Assembly: GCF_030580865.1 (NCBI RefSeq)
Contig: NZ_JAUQSY010000015.1
Coordinates: 1-64,000 of the forward strand
DNA length: 64,000 nucleotides
Direction: 5' to 3'
Source of the DNA: Hymenobacter aranciens
Lineage (GTDB): Bacteria > Bacteroidota > Bacteroidia > Cytophagales > Hymenobacteraceae
A program made the position numbers and the translations under genes. The notes beneath the pieces were generated by a model. That model saw nothing but the letters and a program-made list of their open reading frames with translations, searched no databases and was not told the origin of the DNA. This document shows, piece by piece, positions 26,861 through 37,583 of the stretch. Every line of letters starts with the position of its first letter. The stretch's first letter is position 1.

Positions 26861-27634
26861 AAACTGAAAAAAAATTGGTGAGCTGCAAAGCAAAGACAGG
26901 TTTCTTAAAAATACCCCCGTAAAAACACCTGTTTTCAAATTATTTTTAGCCGAAAACCCACTTTTTTTCGCTGATTGGCGCAAAATGCCACTCCGCGGAG
27001 GCCAACATGCCATCCGCGGAGGCCAACACGCCACCCGCGGAGGCCAACACGCCACCCGCGGAGGCCAACACGGTACCCGCGGAGGCCAACACGCCACCCG
27101 CGGCGGATAACACGGCACCCGCGGAGAATAACACGGCAGCCGCGGCGGCCAACATGCCACCCGCGAAGCCTGCGTTGTGCGGCGCGGTGGCCAGTAACCG
27201 GAGCCGGGTGGGCGCCCTGCCGCTACGGGAGGAAGGAAAGCCGGGCGCGGGGGGCTGCAACGCCGGGCGCCGCCCCGCACAACGCTGCGGGGAGCGCGCG
27301 CCGCGCCGCCTGCGGCCTGCCGGGGCCGCCCTGGGGGAGGCTAAGCGGCAGAAGGGGGGGGCACCGGGCGTAGGGATGCGGGCATAGCCTGAACACGCGG
27401 GGACACCCGGGGGAAAGCAGGGGCGCAGGGGCAGGCAGATGCGGCCGGCGCGGGGCCGGCCGTACATTATTTTGGTAATTGGGGCTGAGTGGGGAACTTT
27501 TTGGGAGAAGACGAAAAAAAGCGGGAAGAATGGCGGTGTTTTTGCTGGGTGCAAAAGGTCGTTTTGGCTGCCTATCTGCTTGAGTGGTAGCCGGGCGAAG
27601 CGTGCTTTCTTCTTACCTAAACCCTCTTTTTCAC
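26861..27634. other. 774-bp divergent gap, repeat-rich
   Basis: Lies between the divergent genes at 26860 and 27635. It contains an AT-rich leader (26861-26985), the 21-bp palindrome array (26987-27168), a GC-rich block with an 11-bp inverted repeat (GCGTTGTGCGG at 27172-27182 and its complement at 27275-27285) and an unremarkable stretch to 27634. Frames through the array encode only repeats (EANTPPA) and are not called. Confidence 0.6.
26987..27168. repeat. 21-bp tandem array of CCGCGG-centred units
   Basis: CCGCGG recurs at 26993, 27014, 27035, 27056, 27077, 27098, 27119 and 27140, every step exactly 21 bp. A degraded ninth copy lies near 27161. The unit is close to CCGCGGAGGCCAACACGCCAC. 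The 21-bp period is two helical turns, half that of the 1418-1597 array. Confidence 0.9.
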
Positions 27635-30600
27635 ATGCAGCAACTCTTACCTACTGTTCAACGCTGGGCGGGCGCCGGCAAGCGCTGGCTGGGCCTGCTA
27701 CTACTCCTTAGTAGTAGTGCCGCCTGGGCCCAAACCAACGACGACTGCGCCCAGGCCGTGCCCGTGGCCGTGAGTGCCAACTGTGCCATCCCCGTAAACG
27801 GCAGCGTGGCCGGCGCTACCCAGAGCGTGGCCCCCACCACGGGCTGCGGCTTCAACGTGACGGCGGCCAACGACGTGTGGTACTCCTTTGTGGCCACCGG
27901 GGCCAGCCAGCTCATCACCCTGGCGCCGCGCTTTGCGGCCATCATGGACATTCGCTCGGGCGACTGTGCCGCCACCACCAGCGTGTTCTGCGCCCAGGTG
28001 TTTCAGGGCAACACCAACCCCACCACGGTGCCCGGCCTCACGGTAGGGCAGTCGTATCTGCTGCGCGTGTATGCCACGGCGGCCACCCCGCCCGCGGGCA
28101 TCAACAGCACCTTTGCCCTGTGCATTGCGCCGGGGGCCAGCACGGCCGTGCCGGTGAATGATGATTGCGCCGGGGCTATCGACGTGCCGGTGCAGGCCAA
28201 CGGCATGTGCGGCGCCCTGACCGTGGGCGACAACACCGGCGCCGGGGCCAGCGCCGGGGTGCCCGTGCCGGGCTGCGGCCAGTATGTGGGCGGCGATATC
28301 TGGTTTAAAGTGACCGTGCCGGCCTCCGGCAGCGTGACCGTGCAGACCGTGGCGCCCGCCTCGGGCAGCCCCATTAACGATACGGGCCTCGCCGTGTACA
28401 GCGGCAGCTGCGCTAACCTGAGCCTGGTGGGCTGCGACGACGACGGCGGGGGCGGCACCGGCTACTCCCTGTACACGGCCACCGGGCGCACGCCCGGCGA
28501 GGTGCTGTATGTGCGCGTGTGGGAGTTTGGGGGCAACGTGGTGGGGCCCATTGGCCTCTGTGCCCGCACCCCGCTGGCCCCGGCCAACGACGAGTGTGCC
28601 GGAGCCCGCCCCCTGCTGGTGAGTGCCACCTGCAACCCCATGGGCGGCTCCCTCGAAAACGCCACCCAGAGCCTGGCCCCCACCACGGGCTGCGGCACGC
28701 TGGCCACCGTCACCGATGTGTGGTACAGCTTCGTGGCCACGGGCGCTACCCAGCTGCTAACCACCACGGCCAACTTCCAGCTGGCGGTGGATGTGCGCGC
28801 CGGCACCTGCGCCAGCAGCACCAGCGTGTATTGTGCGGTGGGCTTCGGCAACCAGCCGCGCATCATCAGCGGCCTCACGGCCGGGCAGCCGTACTACCTG
28901 CGGGTGTATGCCAGCGGCCAGCAGCCCACGGGCGCCAACAGCGGCTTTACGCTGTGCCTGGGCCCGCCCCCGGTGGGCCCGGCCAACGACAACTGCGCCC
29001 AGGCCGTGCCTTTGGCGGTGGGGGCCACCTGCGGCACGCCCACGGCCGGCACCGTGGCCAATGCCTCGCAAAGCCTGGCGGCCGTGACGGGCTGCGGCAA
29101 CGTGGCCACGGCCAACGATGTGTGGTATAGCTTCGTGGCCAATGGCGCAACGCAGAACCTGGCCTTCACGGGCCTGTTTGTGGCGGTGCTGGAAGTGCGC
29201 TCGGGCACTTGTGCCAGCTCCAGCAGCGTGTCGTGCACCACGGTGTTTAATAACCAGACGGCCGTGCTGACCGGCCTGACGAGCGGGCAGACCTACTTCC
29301 TGCGCTTGTACGCCAACAGCGCTGCCACGCCCCCCACGCCCACCTTCACGGTGTGCCTGAGCACCGGCCCCACGCCCCCCACCAACGACGAGTGCGCCGG
29401 CGCCATTGCCCTGCCGGTGAGCAGCACCTGCGCCAACCCCACCGCCGGCACCTACCTCACCGTGGGCCAGAGCCTGCCGCCCACCACGGGCTGCGGCAAC
29501 GTCACCATTGCCCGCGACGTGTGGTATGCCTTTGTGGCCACGGGCGCCACCCAGACCGTGAACCTGGCTTCGACCTTCGGGGGGGTGGTAGATGTGCGCT
29601 CGGGCAGCTGTGCCAGCTCCAGCAGCGTGTTCTGCGGCACCGTGTTTACCAATACGCCGCTGGTGGTGACCGGCCTGAGCACCGGGCAGGCCTACTACCT
29701 GCGCCTCTACCCCAGCACCAACATTCAGCCCACCGGCACGCAGGCCAACTTCACCATTTGCCTGACGGCGGGCCCCGTGGCGGCGGCCAACGACGAGTGT
29801 GCCACGGCCGTGCCGGTGCCGGTGGTGCAAAGCTGTGCCACTTCGACCAACGGCACGGTGGCCGGCGCCACCCAGAGCCTGCCCGGCACGGCCGGCTGCG
29901 GCGGTGGCACGGCCGCGGCCAACGATGTGTGGTATAGTTTCGTGGCGGCGGCCCCGGCGCAGCTCATCACGCTCACCTCGCGGTTTGCAGCCGTGCTGGA
30001 GGTGCGCAGCGGCACCTGCGCCAGCTCCAGCAGCGTGTTCTGCAACTTCATTCAGGCCAACGCGGCCACCGGCACGGTGGCCGGGGGCCTCACCACCGGC
30101 CAGACGTACTACATCCGCATCTACTCGGGCACTAATAACCCGCCCACGACGGCCAATTCGACCTTCACGCTGTGCATCAACCCGGCCCCCACGCCCCCGG
30201 CCAACGACGAGTGCGCCCAGGCCGTGCCCGTGCCCGTGACCACCAGCTGCGCCAGCCCCGTGAGCGGCACCGTGGAGGCCGCCTCGCAAAGCCTGAGCCC
30301 CAGCGCCAACTGCGGCAACGCCGTGCTGGCCCAGGATGTGTGGTATCGCTTCGTGGCGAGTGGCGTGACGCAGCTCGTGACCCTGAATGCCCGCTTTATG
30401 GCCGTGCTCGACGTGCGCACCGGCCCCTGCGGCGGAGGCGGCAGCCTCGTGTGCACCGCCATGAACATGACCCCAAACAACACCGTGCTGGTGGGCGGCC
30501 TCACGGTGGGCAACACCTACTACATGCGGGTGTATTCGAGCTCCAACGTGCAGCCGGCGCCCCTCAATGCCACCTTCACGCTGTGCGTGCAGCCCGGCCC

Positions 30601-32743
30601 CGTGCCCCCCGCCAACGATGAGTGCGCCGCCGCCGTGCCGCTGGCCGTGGGGGCCACTTGCACGCCCACCGCGGGCACGCTGGCCAACGCCACGCAGAGC
30701 CTGGCGCCCAGCAGCACCTGCGTCGGCGGCAACGGCAACGCCCCCGATGTGTGGTATAGCTTCGTGGCCGGCGGCACCAGCCAGAACGTGACGGTAGAGG
30801 CCCGCCTCGCGGCCACCGTGGAGGTGCTGAGCGGCACCTGCGGCACCCTCAGCACCATCTTCTGCAACTTGCAGCGCAGCCCCACGCCCGTGACGCACCT
30901 GGTGGGCGGCCTCACCGCCGGCCAGACCTACTACGTGCGGGTGTACGGGGTCGACCTGGCCCCCCCGACGGGCGCGCAGGCGGCCATCACCATCTGCGTG
31001 ACGCCCGCGCCCCCCGCCCCCGCCAACGACAACTGCGCCGGGGCCATTGAGGTGCCCGTGCAATACGGCAGCACCTGCACCAGCCCCGCCACGGGCAGCA
31101 ACCTGGGCGCCACGGCCAGCCCCGGCGTGCCCGCGCCGGGCTGCGCCGTCTACACCGGCGGCGACATCTGGTTTAAAACCACCGTGCCGGCCTCGGGCAC
31201 CCTCACGGTGCAAACCGTGCTGGCCGCCACCAACGACGTGGGCGACACCGGCCTGGCCGTGTATGCCGGCACCTGCGCCAGCCTGAGCCTGGTGAACTGC
31301 AACGACGACGGCGGCGGCAACCTGAAGTCGCTGCTGCAGCTCACGGGCCGCACGCCGGGCGAGGTGCTCTACATTCGGGTGTGGAGCCTGAACAACCGCA
31401 CGACCGGCAACCTCGCCGTGTGCGTGACGTCGCCCATGCCCACCTGCGCCGACCCCACGGCCCTGACCACGGCCAACATCACCCCCGGCGGGGCCGACCT
31501 GAGCTGGACGCCCGGGGGCACGCCGCCCACCGGGGCCACCTACACAGTGGTGTACGGGCCGCAGGGCTTCGACCCGCTGACTGCCGGCACGTACATCGTG
31601 GGCCTCATCTCGCCCACTGTGACGCTCGCCAGCCTCACGCCGGGCACCAACTACTGCTTCTACGTGCAGCAGCTGTGCCCCGTGGCCGGCAATACCAGCG
31701 CGCTGGTGGGGCCGGTGTGCTTTACGACCACGGCCGCCGTGGGGTGCCCCGTGCCCACGGCCGTGACCACCGGGGCCGTCACGGCCACCACCGCCGCCCT
31801 CCGCTGGACGCCGGGCGGCGCCCCGCTCATCGGCACTACCTACGACGTGGAGTATGGCGCGGCGGGCTTCACGCTGGGCACCGGCACCGTGGTGGCCGGC
31901 CTCAGTGGCCCCGCCACCACGCTCGGCGGCCTCACGCCCGCTACCAGCTACTGCTACTACGTGCGCCAGGTGTGCCCTGCCCCCGTGGGCGGCAGCAGTG
32001 CCTGGGTGGGCCCGGAGTGCTTCACTACGGGCACCGTGCCGCCCGTGCCGGCCAACGATGAGCCCTGTGGGGCCACCGTGCTGCCGATATCGCCCAATAC
32101 GCAGCCTCTCATCGTAATAAATGGCACCAATGTGGGGGCCACTACCAGCACCCAGCCGGGCGTGGGGGGGGCTGGCTGCTCGCCAGCCACTGCTCTGCAG
32201 GATGTGTGGTTTACGGTGGACTATGCGGGCGGCCTGCTTCGCTTTGTCGTGACGGGTGCAGCCGCCGGCATGGTGCGCATCTTCTCGGCCCCCGACTGTG
32301 CGGCCGGCCCGTTCACGCTTGTGCATTGCGAAGGCAGTGGGGCGGCCAATACGGTTGTTGCGCCCTTTAGCGTGCCGAACCTTATTCCCGGCCAGCGCTA
32401 CTATGTGGCCGTGAGTGGCTACGCCACGGGCGATACGCCGGGCACCTTCGGCCTCTCGTTCTACGATGTGATGCTCGGCACCCGCCACACCCTGGCTGCC
32501 GACGTCCTGCACCTCTTCCCCAACCCCAGCCACGGCGCCCCGCTGACTATGCGCCTGAGCAGCCTGCCCACCCACGGCACCGCGGTGCTCCTCAACGCCC
32601 TGGGGCAGGAGGTACTGCACACGGCGGTGCCCGCCGGCAGCTCCGAGCAGCGCCTGCCCACCGAAAAGCTGGCCGCCGGCCTCTACACCTTGCGCATCGT
32701 GGCGGGCGCGGGCGTGGTGAGCCGCAAAGTGGTGCTTGATTAA
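27635..32743 (+). CDS. giant modular T9SS type A cargo protein (ten ND-x-C modules)
   Basis: 1702 residues from the ATG at 27635, which starts a signal peptide (WLGLLLLLSSSAAWAQ). Ten modules of about 130 residues follow. Seven are of one type (NDECAGA, a TTGCGN-type turn, DVWYSFVATGATQ, VRSGTCASSSSVFC, then YYLRVY). Modules 2 and 9 are of a second type (GGDIWFKVTVPASG, then DDGGG). Two FN3-like segments (LSWTPGG, LRWTPGG) precede a final divergent NDEPCGA module, and a sorting domain closes the protein (LHLFPNPSHGAPLTMRL, then LAAGLYTLRIV). Conserved Cys pairs suggest disulfides. Recent internal duplication is visible at DNA level. Probably a long surface adhesin or stalk protein. Confidence 0.92.
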   Translation: MQQLLPTVQRWAGAGKRWLGLLLLLSSSAAWAQTNDDCAQAVPVAVSANCAIPVNGSVAGATQSVAPTTGCGFNVTAANDVWYSFVATGASQLITLAPRFAAIMDIRSGDCAATTSVFCAQVFQGNTNPTTVPGLTVGQSYLLRVYATAATPPAGINSTFALCIAPGASTAVPVNDDCAGAIDVPVQANGMCGALTVGDNTGAGASAGVPVPGCGQYVGGDIWFKVTVPASGSVTVQTVAPASGSPINDTGLAVYSGSCANLSLVGCDDDGGGGTGYSLYTATGRTPGEVLYVRVWEFGGNVVGPIGLCARTPLAPANDECAGARPLLVSATCNPMGGSLENATQSLAPTTGCGTLATVTDVWYSFVATGATQLLTTTANFQLAVDVRAGTCASSTSVYCAVGFGNQPRIISGLTAGQPYYLRVYASGQQPTGANSGFTLCLGPPPVGPANDNCAQAVPLAVGATCGTPTAGTVANASQSLAAVTGCGNVATANDVWYSFVANGATQNLAFTGLFVAVLEVRSGTCASSSSVSCTTVFNNQTAVLTGLTSGQTYFLRLYANSAATPPTPTFTVCLSTGPTPPTNDECAGAIALPVSSTCANPTAGTYLTVGQSLPPTTGCGNVTIARDVWYAFVATGATQTVNLASTFGGVVDVRSGSCASSSSVFCGTVFTNTPLVVTGLSTGQAYYLRLYPSTNIQPTGTQANFTICLTAGPVAAANDECATAVPVPVVQSCATSTNGTVAGATQSLPGTAGCGGGTAAANDVWYSFVAAAPAQLITLTSRFAAVLEVRSGTCASSSSVFCNFIQANAATGTVAGGLTTGQTYYIRIYSGTNNPPTTANSTFTLCINPAPTPPANDECAQAVPVPVTTSCASPVSGTVEAASQSLSPSANCGNAVLAQDVWYRFVASGVTQLVTLNARFMAVLDVRTGPCGGGGSLVCTAMNMTPNNTVLVGGLTVGNTYYMRVYSSSNVQPAPLNATFTLCVQPGPVPPANDECAAAVPLAVGATCTPTAGTLANATQSLAPSSTCVGGNGNAPDVWYSFVAGGTSQNVTVEARLAATVEVLSGTCGTLSTIFCNLQRSPTPVTHLVGGLTAGQTYYVRVYGVDLAPPTGAQAAITICVTPAPPAPANDNCAGAIEVPVQYGSTCTSPATGSNLGATASPGVPAPGCAVYTGGDIWFKTTVPASGTLTVQTVLAATNDVGDTGLAVYAGTCASLSLVNCNDDGGGNLKSLLQLTGRTPGEVLYIRVWSLNNRTTGNLAVCVTSPMPTCADPTALTTANITPGGADLSWTPGGTPPTGATYTVVYGPQGFDPLTAGTYIVGLISPTVTLASLTPGTNYCFYVQQLCPVAGNTSALVGPVCFTTTAAVGCPVPTAVTTGAVTATTAALRWTPGGAPLIGTTYDVEYGAAGFTLGTGTVVAGLSGPATTLGGLTPATSYCYYVRQVCPAPVGGSSAWVGPECFTTGTVPPVPANDEPCGATVLPISPNTQPLIVINGTNVGATTSTQPGVGGAGCSPATALQDVWFTVDYAGGLLRFVVTGAAAGMVRIFSAPDCAAGPFTLVHCEGSGAANTVVAPFSVPNLIPGQRYYVAVSGYATGDTPGTFGLSFYDVMLGTRHTLAADVLHLFPNPSHGAPLTMRLSSLPTHGTAVLLNALGQEVLHTAVPAGSSEQRLPTEKLAAGLYTLRIVAGAGVVSRKVVLD

Positions 32744-32766
32744 GATTTAACTGTTGCAACTCATGG

Positions 32767-32798
32767 AAAGGAGCCGGGCAATGCCCGGCTCTTTTTTG
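32767..32798. terminator. terminator after the giant T9SS gene
   Basis: AGGAGCCGGGCA pairs imperfectly with TGCCCGGCTC and is followed by six T. It lies between convergent genes (ends 32743 and 32825). Confidence 0.85.
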
Positions 32799-32824
32799 TT
32801 GAGAAGCCCGTACGGAAGGCCGTT

Positions 32825-34891
32825 TTAGAGGGCGGCCAGGGCCTCGGCGGCGGTATGCACCGGGGCGAGGCAGGCGTGGTGTCGGCACACGTGGATGGCG
32901 GTGCGATTATCCGCCGGCAGACGGTGCAGGCGCAGCAGGGGCAGGTCGCTGCCGGTTTCGGTGCCCGCGAGCACGGCGTCGGGCAGGAAGCGCTGGCTGA
33001 TGTCGGCCCGGAGCTCATCGGCCTCGGGGCCGACGATGGCAATTTCGGCCCCGGGGCGCAGCACGGCGGCGTAGAGCGAGGCCCAGTTGCTGAGGTGCTG
33101 CGGCTCTTTGACCACAAGCGGGCGCACCCGGGCCAGCATGGCCAGGGCGAGGTCGCGGTATTCCGCGTTTTCGAAGTGGCGGCCGAGGCGGTGGAGGTTG
33201 TGCGCCATCACCGAGTTGGAGCTGGGGATGACGTTGTCGAACAGCTCCTTCTTGCGGGCAATGAGCGGCTCGGCGCTGGCGTCGGTGAAGAAGAATTGCT
33301 GCTCGGCGGGGTCGAAGAAGTGGGCCAGCACGTAGTCCGTCAGGGCGCGCGCCTCGTGCAGGTAGCTGTCGTTGAAGCTAACCTCGTACAAGCTCACGAA
33401 CGCCTGGATAACCAGCGCGTAATCTTCCAGGAAGCCGCTGATACTGGCCTTGCCATTCTTGGCGGTGCGGTAAAGCTGGGGGCCATTGCGCAGGGTGCGT
33501 TGGATAAAGCGCGCGTTGCGCTCGGCCATCACCAGAAACTCCGGCTCGTTGAAGGCGCGGTAGGCGTCGCAGAGACCCTGCAGCATGAGGGCGTTCCAGC
33601 CGGTCAGGATTTTGTCGTCGAGCCCTGGCCGGATGCGGCCCACGCGGGCCAGCATGATGTGGTGCTTCCAGTTTTCGACCAGCGCGGGCACGGCCTCGGG
33701 GCTGAGCTGGTGGGCGGCGGCAAAGTCGGCGTCGGTTTGGCGGCGGTGCAGGATGTTGCGGCCGTGCTCCCAGTTGCCGGCAGCCGTGCAGTTGTAATAA
33801 TCACTGAACAAGGGCTCCTCATCCCCCAGGATTTCGCGCAATTCGGCCTTGGTGAAGACGTAAAACTTGCCCTCTTCACCCTCACTGTCGGCATCGAGCG
33901 AGGAATAGAAGCCGCCCTCCGCATTGGTCAGCTCCAGGCGGACGAATTCAATGGTATCGTACACCACGTCCCGGAACAACTGCTCGCCGGTCACCTGAAA
34001 AGCCTCCGCGTAGAGGCTGATGAGCTGGCCGTTGTCGTAGAGCATCTTCTCAAAGTGGGGCACCAGCCATTCCTCATCCACCGCGTAGCGGGCAAAGCCG
34101 CCATGCGCCTGGTCGTAGATGCCGCCCCAGGCTATTTCGCGCAGCGTGAGCACGGTTTGCTCCAGCAAACGCGGGCTACCACTGATGGCATGGCCGCGCA
34201 GCAAAAACTTCCAGATGCTGGGCATGGGAAACTTCGGCGCCCGGTCCATGCCGCCAAACTGCCGGTCGAACTTCACCCCGAGGTTGTAGACGAGGAGCCT
34301 GAATTCTTCATCGCTCACGCCGGCCGGGCCAGCATCGGCGGTGGTTTGTGGCGTGTCATCCAGCTTCACATGCCCGCTATACTTCTCCAGCTCGCTGCGC
34401 CCCACAGCCTGGGCGAAGCGCTCCGCCGATTGGAGAAGCTCGGCGCGGTGCTCGCCGGCATAAGCCTGGCCGATGTTTTCGAGCAGCTTGGTCCAGTTGC
34501 CCTGGGGGAAATAAGTGCCGCCGTAAAACGGCTTGGCCTCGGCGGTGAGAAAGACATTGAGCGGCCAGCCCCCGCCCACGCCCATGGCCTGCACGGCATC
34601 CATGTAAACCTGGTCCACGTCGGGCCGCTCCTCCCGGTCCACCTTGATGCAGACGAAGTATTCATTCATCACCGCCGCCACGGCAGCGTTCTCAAACGAC
34701 TCGCGCTCCATGACGTGGCACCAGTGGCAGGCGGCATAGCCGATACTCACGAGGATAGGCTTCTGCTCGTCCCTGGCGCGGGCCAACGCCTCCTCGCCCC
34801 AGGGGTACCAGTCGACAGGATTGTGGGCGTGCTGGAGCAAGTAGGGGCTGGTTTCGTTTGCCAGGCGGTTGGGGTGCATGTCGGAGGCCAT
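32825..34891 (-). CDS. DUF255 thioredoxin-domain protein (YyaL/spermatogenesis-associated 20 family)
   Basis: 688 residues from the ATG at 34891 (ATG 34879 also possible; the frame upstream runs through a terminator hairpin). The N-terminal thioredoxin-like domain starts [20 protein letters not shown] and has the active-site-like [25 protein letters not shown] and [20 protein letters not shown] are family hallmarks. The rest is an (alpha/alpha)6 barrel like N-acylglucosamine 2-epimerases ([20 protein letters not shown]). The biochemical role of the family is not established. The full family length is present. It is a single gene downstream of the GSCFA gene's terminator. Confidence 0.93.
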   Translation of the reverse strand: MASDMHPNRLANETSPYLLQHAHNPVDWYPWGEEALARARDEQKPILVSIGYAACHWCHVMERESFENAAVAAVMNEYFVCIKVDREERPDVDQVYMDAVQAMGVGGGWPLNVFLTAEAKPFYGGTYFPQGNWTKLLENIGQAYAGEHRAELLQSAERFAQAVGRSELEKYSGHVKLDDTPQTTADAGPAGVSDEEFRLLVYNLGVKFDRQFGGMDRAPKFPMPSIWKFLLRGHAISGSPRLLEQTVLTLREIAWGGIYDQAHGGFARYAVDEEWLVPHFEKMLYDNGQLISLYAEAFQVTGEQLFRDVVYDTIEFVRLELTNAEGGFYSSLDADSEGEEGKFYVFTKAELREILGDEEPLFSDYYNCTAAGNWEHGRNILHRRQTDADFAAAHQLSPEAVPALVENWKHHIMLARVGRIRPGLDDKILTGWNALMLQGLCDAYRAFNEPEFLVMAERNARFIQRTLRNGPQLYRTAKNGKASISGFLEDYALVIQAFVSLYEVSFNDSYLHEARALTDYVLAHFFDPAEQQFFFTDASAEPLIARKKELFDNVIPSSNSVMAHNLHRLGRHFENAEYRDLALAMLARVRPLVVKEPQHLSNWASLYAAVLRPGAEIAIVGPEADELRADISQRFLPDAVLAGTETGSDLPLLRLHRLPADNRTAIHVCRHHACLAPVHTAAEALAAL

Positions 34892-34920
34892 AAGGGCAAG
34901 GTGATGTGGAGCGGAAACAA

Positions 34921-34947
34921 GAAACCCGGCCACATCGGCCGGGTTTC
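34921..34947 (-). terminator. terminator after the GSCFA gene
   Basis: GAAACCCGGC pairs with GCCGGGTTTC around CACATCG, 13 bases beyond the stop codon of the GSCFA gene on the minus strand. Confidence 0.8.
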
Positions 34948-34959
34948 GGTATAAGTTGA

Positions 34960-37539
34960 TTACGCTTTTTTGGTTGTCTTGCCAGCCGGTTTGGGCTTCG
35001 TCGCGACTGGCTTGGTAGCGGCCGATGTTTTCGGCGCTACTTTGGCCCTGGGTTTGGCCGGGGCCTCTATAGCTGGCTCTATTGGTGACGCTACTGCCGG
35101 TTTGGCCGCCCGGCTGCGGCTGGGGCGGGCCGGGGCAGCCGGCAGGGGAGGGGCGGCGGGCTCCGTTGCTACCGGTTCGGCCGGGGTGGCGGACACTGCC
35201 TGCACCTTGCTGCGTGAGGGCCGCACCCTGGCGGGCTTGGCGGCCGGCATTTCCGCTGCTGGTGCAGGCGTTGTGTTCACTGGGGCGGGCGTTGCTGCTG
35301 TGGCTGGCTCGGGCGCTGGCGCAGCGGCTACTGCGGGAGCTACCGGGACAGCTGGTTTCTTCGGGGCCTTGCGCCGGGTTGCTGCCGGGGCGGGGGGGGC
35401 GGCGTTGTCGCCGGGCTTCGGGCTTGCCGGAGTCTCTAGGAAGGCCGGCGTGGCTGGCGGCGTGTCCGTTACCGCTACGGTTGCGGCGGCTGCTTCCGGC
35501 ACTGCCGTTGCCACGGCGGGCTTGTTGCCCTTGCCCCGGTTACGGTTGCGGCTTTTCTGGGCAGTGGGGGGCGCTACGGTCGCTGGTGCAGCACCGCCCA
35601 GGGCCTCCGTCTCTGTCACACTCATTTCGATAACCGGCAGCTCCGGCGTCGCCACTATCGTGGGCACTGCGGGCAATTCCGGCAGCGGCGGTGCTACTAC
35701 TGGCGCCGCCTCTACTATTGAGCTATCCGCCACTGCCGGCGTATTGAACAGCACGCGCCGTCCGCCCCGTTTCACGGGCGTCGATTTCTGAATAACCGTC
35801 GACTTTTTACCCTCCCGGCGGCTGTTCCACTGCGGATTAGCATCCGGTATGCCAATCGTAGTGGTCGGCACTTCGGGCAGCGTCTCCGCCACCGTCGTCA
35901 CCGATTGCGCCGCCTCCGGCAGTTCCACAGCCGCTACCGGCTCCACCATCTCAATTGCTGAAGTCGGGGTAGCAAAATCCACAACTTCCTCAGTTGTTCC
36001 AACTACCGTTGCGTCCGCCACGATGCCATCGGCCGGTATGCCTTCTGCCGCCAAGCGAGCCGCATGCTTGCGGGCTGTGCGCTTGGCCCCGCCGCGGCTG
36101 CGCCGCTTTTTCTTCTTCGGCTGGTTGTCCGGCAATACCGGGCTGGCATCTACCGTCGTCTGGGCTGCACTCGGCATGCCCAGGCCGAGCACCTGGAAAG
36201 CCGAAGCAGTGTCTTCCGCTAATTCCAGTGGCTGGGTAGTTTCAACTGCTTCTTCCTCTACTTCAAATTGTGCCGAAGCAACTTCTGCGGCTTCAACGGC
36301 AGGCGTAGGCTGTAGTGCCCGCTCGTCGCGATTGCGCCGGTCGTTGCGCCCACGCCGGTCACGGTCGCGGTTGCGCTGGCTGCGGAATTCTTCCGGCGAC
36401 AAGCGGGCCGGCGGCGTTGCAGCCACTACCGTTTCAGTCGCCACCTGCAGTGTCGCATCAGCCTCCGTCGCTATTTCCCGCGCCGTTTCCACGCCGCCCA
36501 CGTCAATCCGCTCCTCGCCGTCGTCCTCAATTTCCGGCTCCACAATCACCAGCGGCACCGGCAAAGCCGCAATGCGCTGCTCCACGTCCTGCAATTCCGC
36601 CGCCACATCCACCTGCTGCCCGGCCAGCCGCTGCAGCCGCTCGCGCGTAGCCTCCAGAAACTGCCGGTGCTCCGGCGCGCCGTCGTGCAAAGGCCGGTGC
36701 GTCAGCGACTGCCGTACCGACGCCCACTCCTTGCGAAAACGCCCAAAGTCCACGTCGAAATACGTCCGCGCAAACTTGTCCCAGATGTAGTCCTCCGCCA
36801 CTTCCGATGGATGCAGCATGTCCGAGGCATAAAAGCGGTAGTCCCGCAAGTCGTCCATCAGCAGCTCAAACGCCGGGAAATACGCCACGCCCGGCAGCAG
36901 CTCGCTCAAATAATGACAAGCCACCCGCAGCACCGACTTGCTCACCGCATTCAGCGGCAGCGTGTCCTTAATATGCCGCACCGGGCTTATCGTCAGCACA
37001 AATTTTAGCTCCGGATTAATACGCCGCAAGTAAGCGTGCGTCTCGGCCAGCGCATTGATAATCTCATCGGGCGTCAATAATTCCTTATGAAATAAGTCAG
37101 CCGGCTGCTTGTGGCAATTATTCACCAGCTCACCGGTTTCGCGCAGGCGGTAGGCCCAGGCCGTGCCCAGCGTCAGCACCACCAAGTCGGCCCGGCGCAC
37201 AAAGTCGCCCACCTGCTGCGCCAGCTGCTGAATGTACTGCAACAACTCCACCGGCGAAGCCGCTCCGATGCTACTGTGCAAATCGTAGCTCTGCCAGCGC
37301 CCGCGCGCCTCGGTAATGTGCTGCTGCCAATCCATTTCCTCCCCGGCGGCGGCCCGTAGCAACTGCCCCAGTATCAACGGCTGAAACACCGTGCCAAACG
37401 GGTTAGCCAGCGTTTCTACCTTATTAGCCGCTAGGCGGGCGCCAATGCTCTCCGCAAAGCAGGAACCTATAGTCAGCACGCGGGCCGTGCGCGAAAATTG
37501 CTGCGCCGAAGGCGCAATCGTAAGCTCAGTTCTAAACAT
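34960..37539 (-). CDS. GSCFA-domain protein with very long low-complexity tail
   Basis: 859 residues from the ATG at 37539. The N-terminal 320 or so residues are the GSCFA domain, named for the motif seen here in [16 protein letters not shown], followed by [13 protein letters not shown] and [18 protein letters not shown]; this is a GDSL-like hydrolase/esterase fold. The remaining 500 or more residues are disordered. They comprise acidic stretches, Arg-rich segments ([17 protein letters not shown] and [19 protein letters not shown]), long Ala/Pro/Val/Thr runs and a Lys-rich end ([12 protein letters not shown]). GSCFA proteins are normally about a third of this length. The basic tail could bind RNA, DNA or other polyanions; this is inference. 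Confidence 0.85.
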   Translation of the reverse strand: MFRTELTIAPSAQQFSRTARVLTIGSCFAESIGARLAANKVETLANPFGTVFQPLILGQLLRAAAGEEMDWQQHITEARGRWQSYDLHSSIGAASPVELLQYIQQLAQQVGDFVRRADLVVLTLGTAWAYRLRETGELVNNCHKQPADLFHKELLTPDEIINALAETHAYLRRINPELKFVLTISPVRHIKDTLPLNAVSKSVLRVACHYLSELLPGVAYFPAFELLMDDLRDYRFYASDMLHPSEVAEDYIWDKFARTYFDVDFGRFRKEWASVRQSLTHRPLHDGAPEHRQFLEATRERLQRLAGQQVDVAAELQDVEQRIAALPVPLVIVEPEIEDDGEERIDVGGVETAREIATEADATLQVATETVVAATPPARLSPEEFRSQRNRDRDRRGRNDRRNRDERALQPTPAVEAAEVASAQFEVEEEAVETTQPLELAEDTASAFQVLGLGMPSAAQTTVDASPVLPDNQPKKKKRRSRGGAKRTARKHAARLAAEGIPADGIVADATVVGTTEEVVDFATPTSAIEMVEPVAAVELPEAAQSVTTVAETLPEVPTTTIGIPDANPQWNSRREGKKSTVIQKSTPVKRGGRRVLFNTPAVADSSIVEAAPVVAPPLPELPAVPTIVATPELPVIEMSVTETEALGGAAPATVAPPTAQKSRNRNRGKGNKPAVATAVPEAAAATVAVTDTPPATPAFLETPASPKPGDNAAPPAPAATRRKAPKKPAVPVAPAVAAAPAPEPATAATPAPVNTTPAPAAEMPAAKPARVRPSRSKVQAVSATPAEPVATEPAAPPLPAAPARPSRSRAAKPAVASPIEPAIEAPAKPRAKVAPKTSAATKPVATKPKPAGKTTKKA

Positions 37540-37544
37540 CAGGG

Positions 37545-37552
37545 CAAAAATA
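37545..37552 (-). promoter_or_regulatory. -7 element five bases before the GSCFA start codon
   Basis: Minus strand TATTTTTG fits TAnnTTTG fully, with a TTGG about 22 bases further upstream. It ends only 5 bases before the ATG at 37539, so the mRNA would be leaderless or nearly so. Its -33 side lies next to the rplI terminator. Confidence 0.5.
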
Positions 37553-37583
37553 GCCGCCAGCGCGGCGGCAACGCCAATAAAGC

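Noticed and set aside
26987-27168. CRISPR-like array
   Set aside because: The unit is 21 bp with no unique spacers and there are no cas genes in the window.
27007-27387. Repeat-coding frame EANTPPA
   Set aside because: It exists only because the 21-bp array is a multiple of three; both strands are open there and no start signal is seen.
28757-32620. Antisense open frame of 1287 codons opposite the giant T9SS gene
   Set aside because: Same composition artefact; module periodicity on the sense strand keeps the antisense frame open by repetition. No start signal or recognisable domain.
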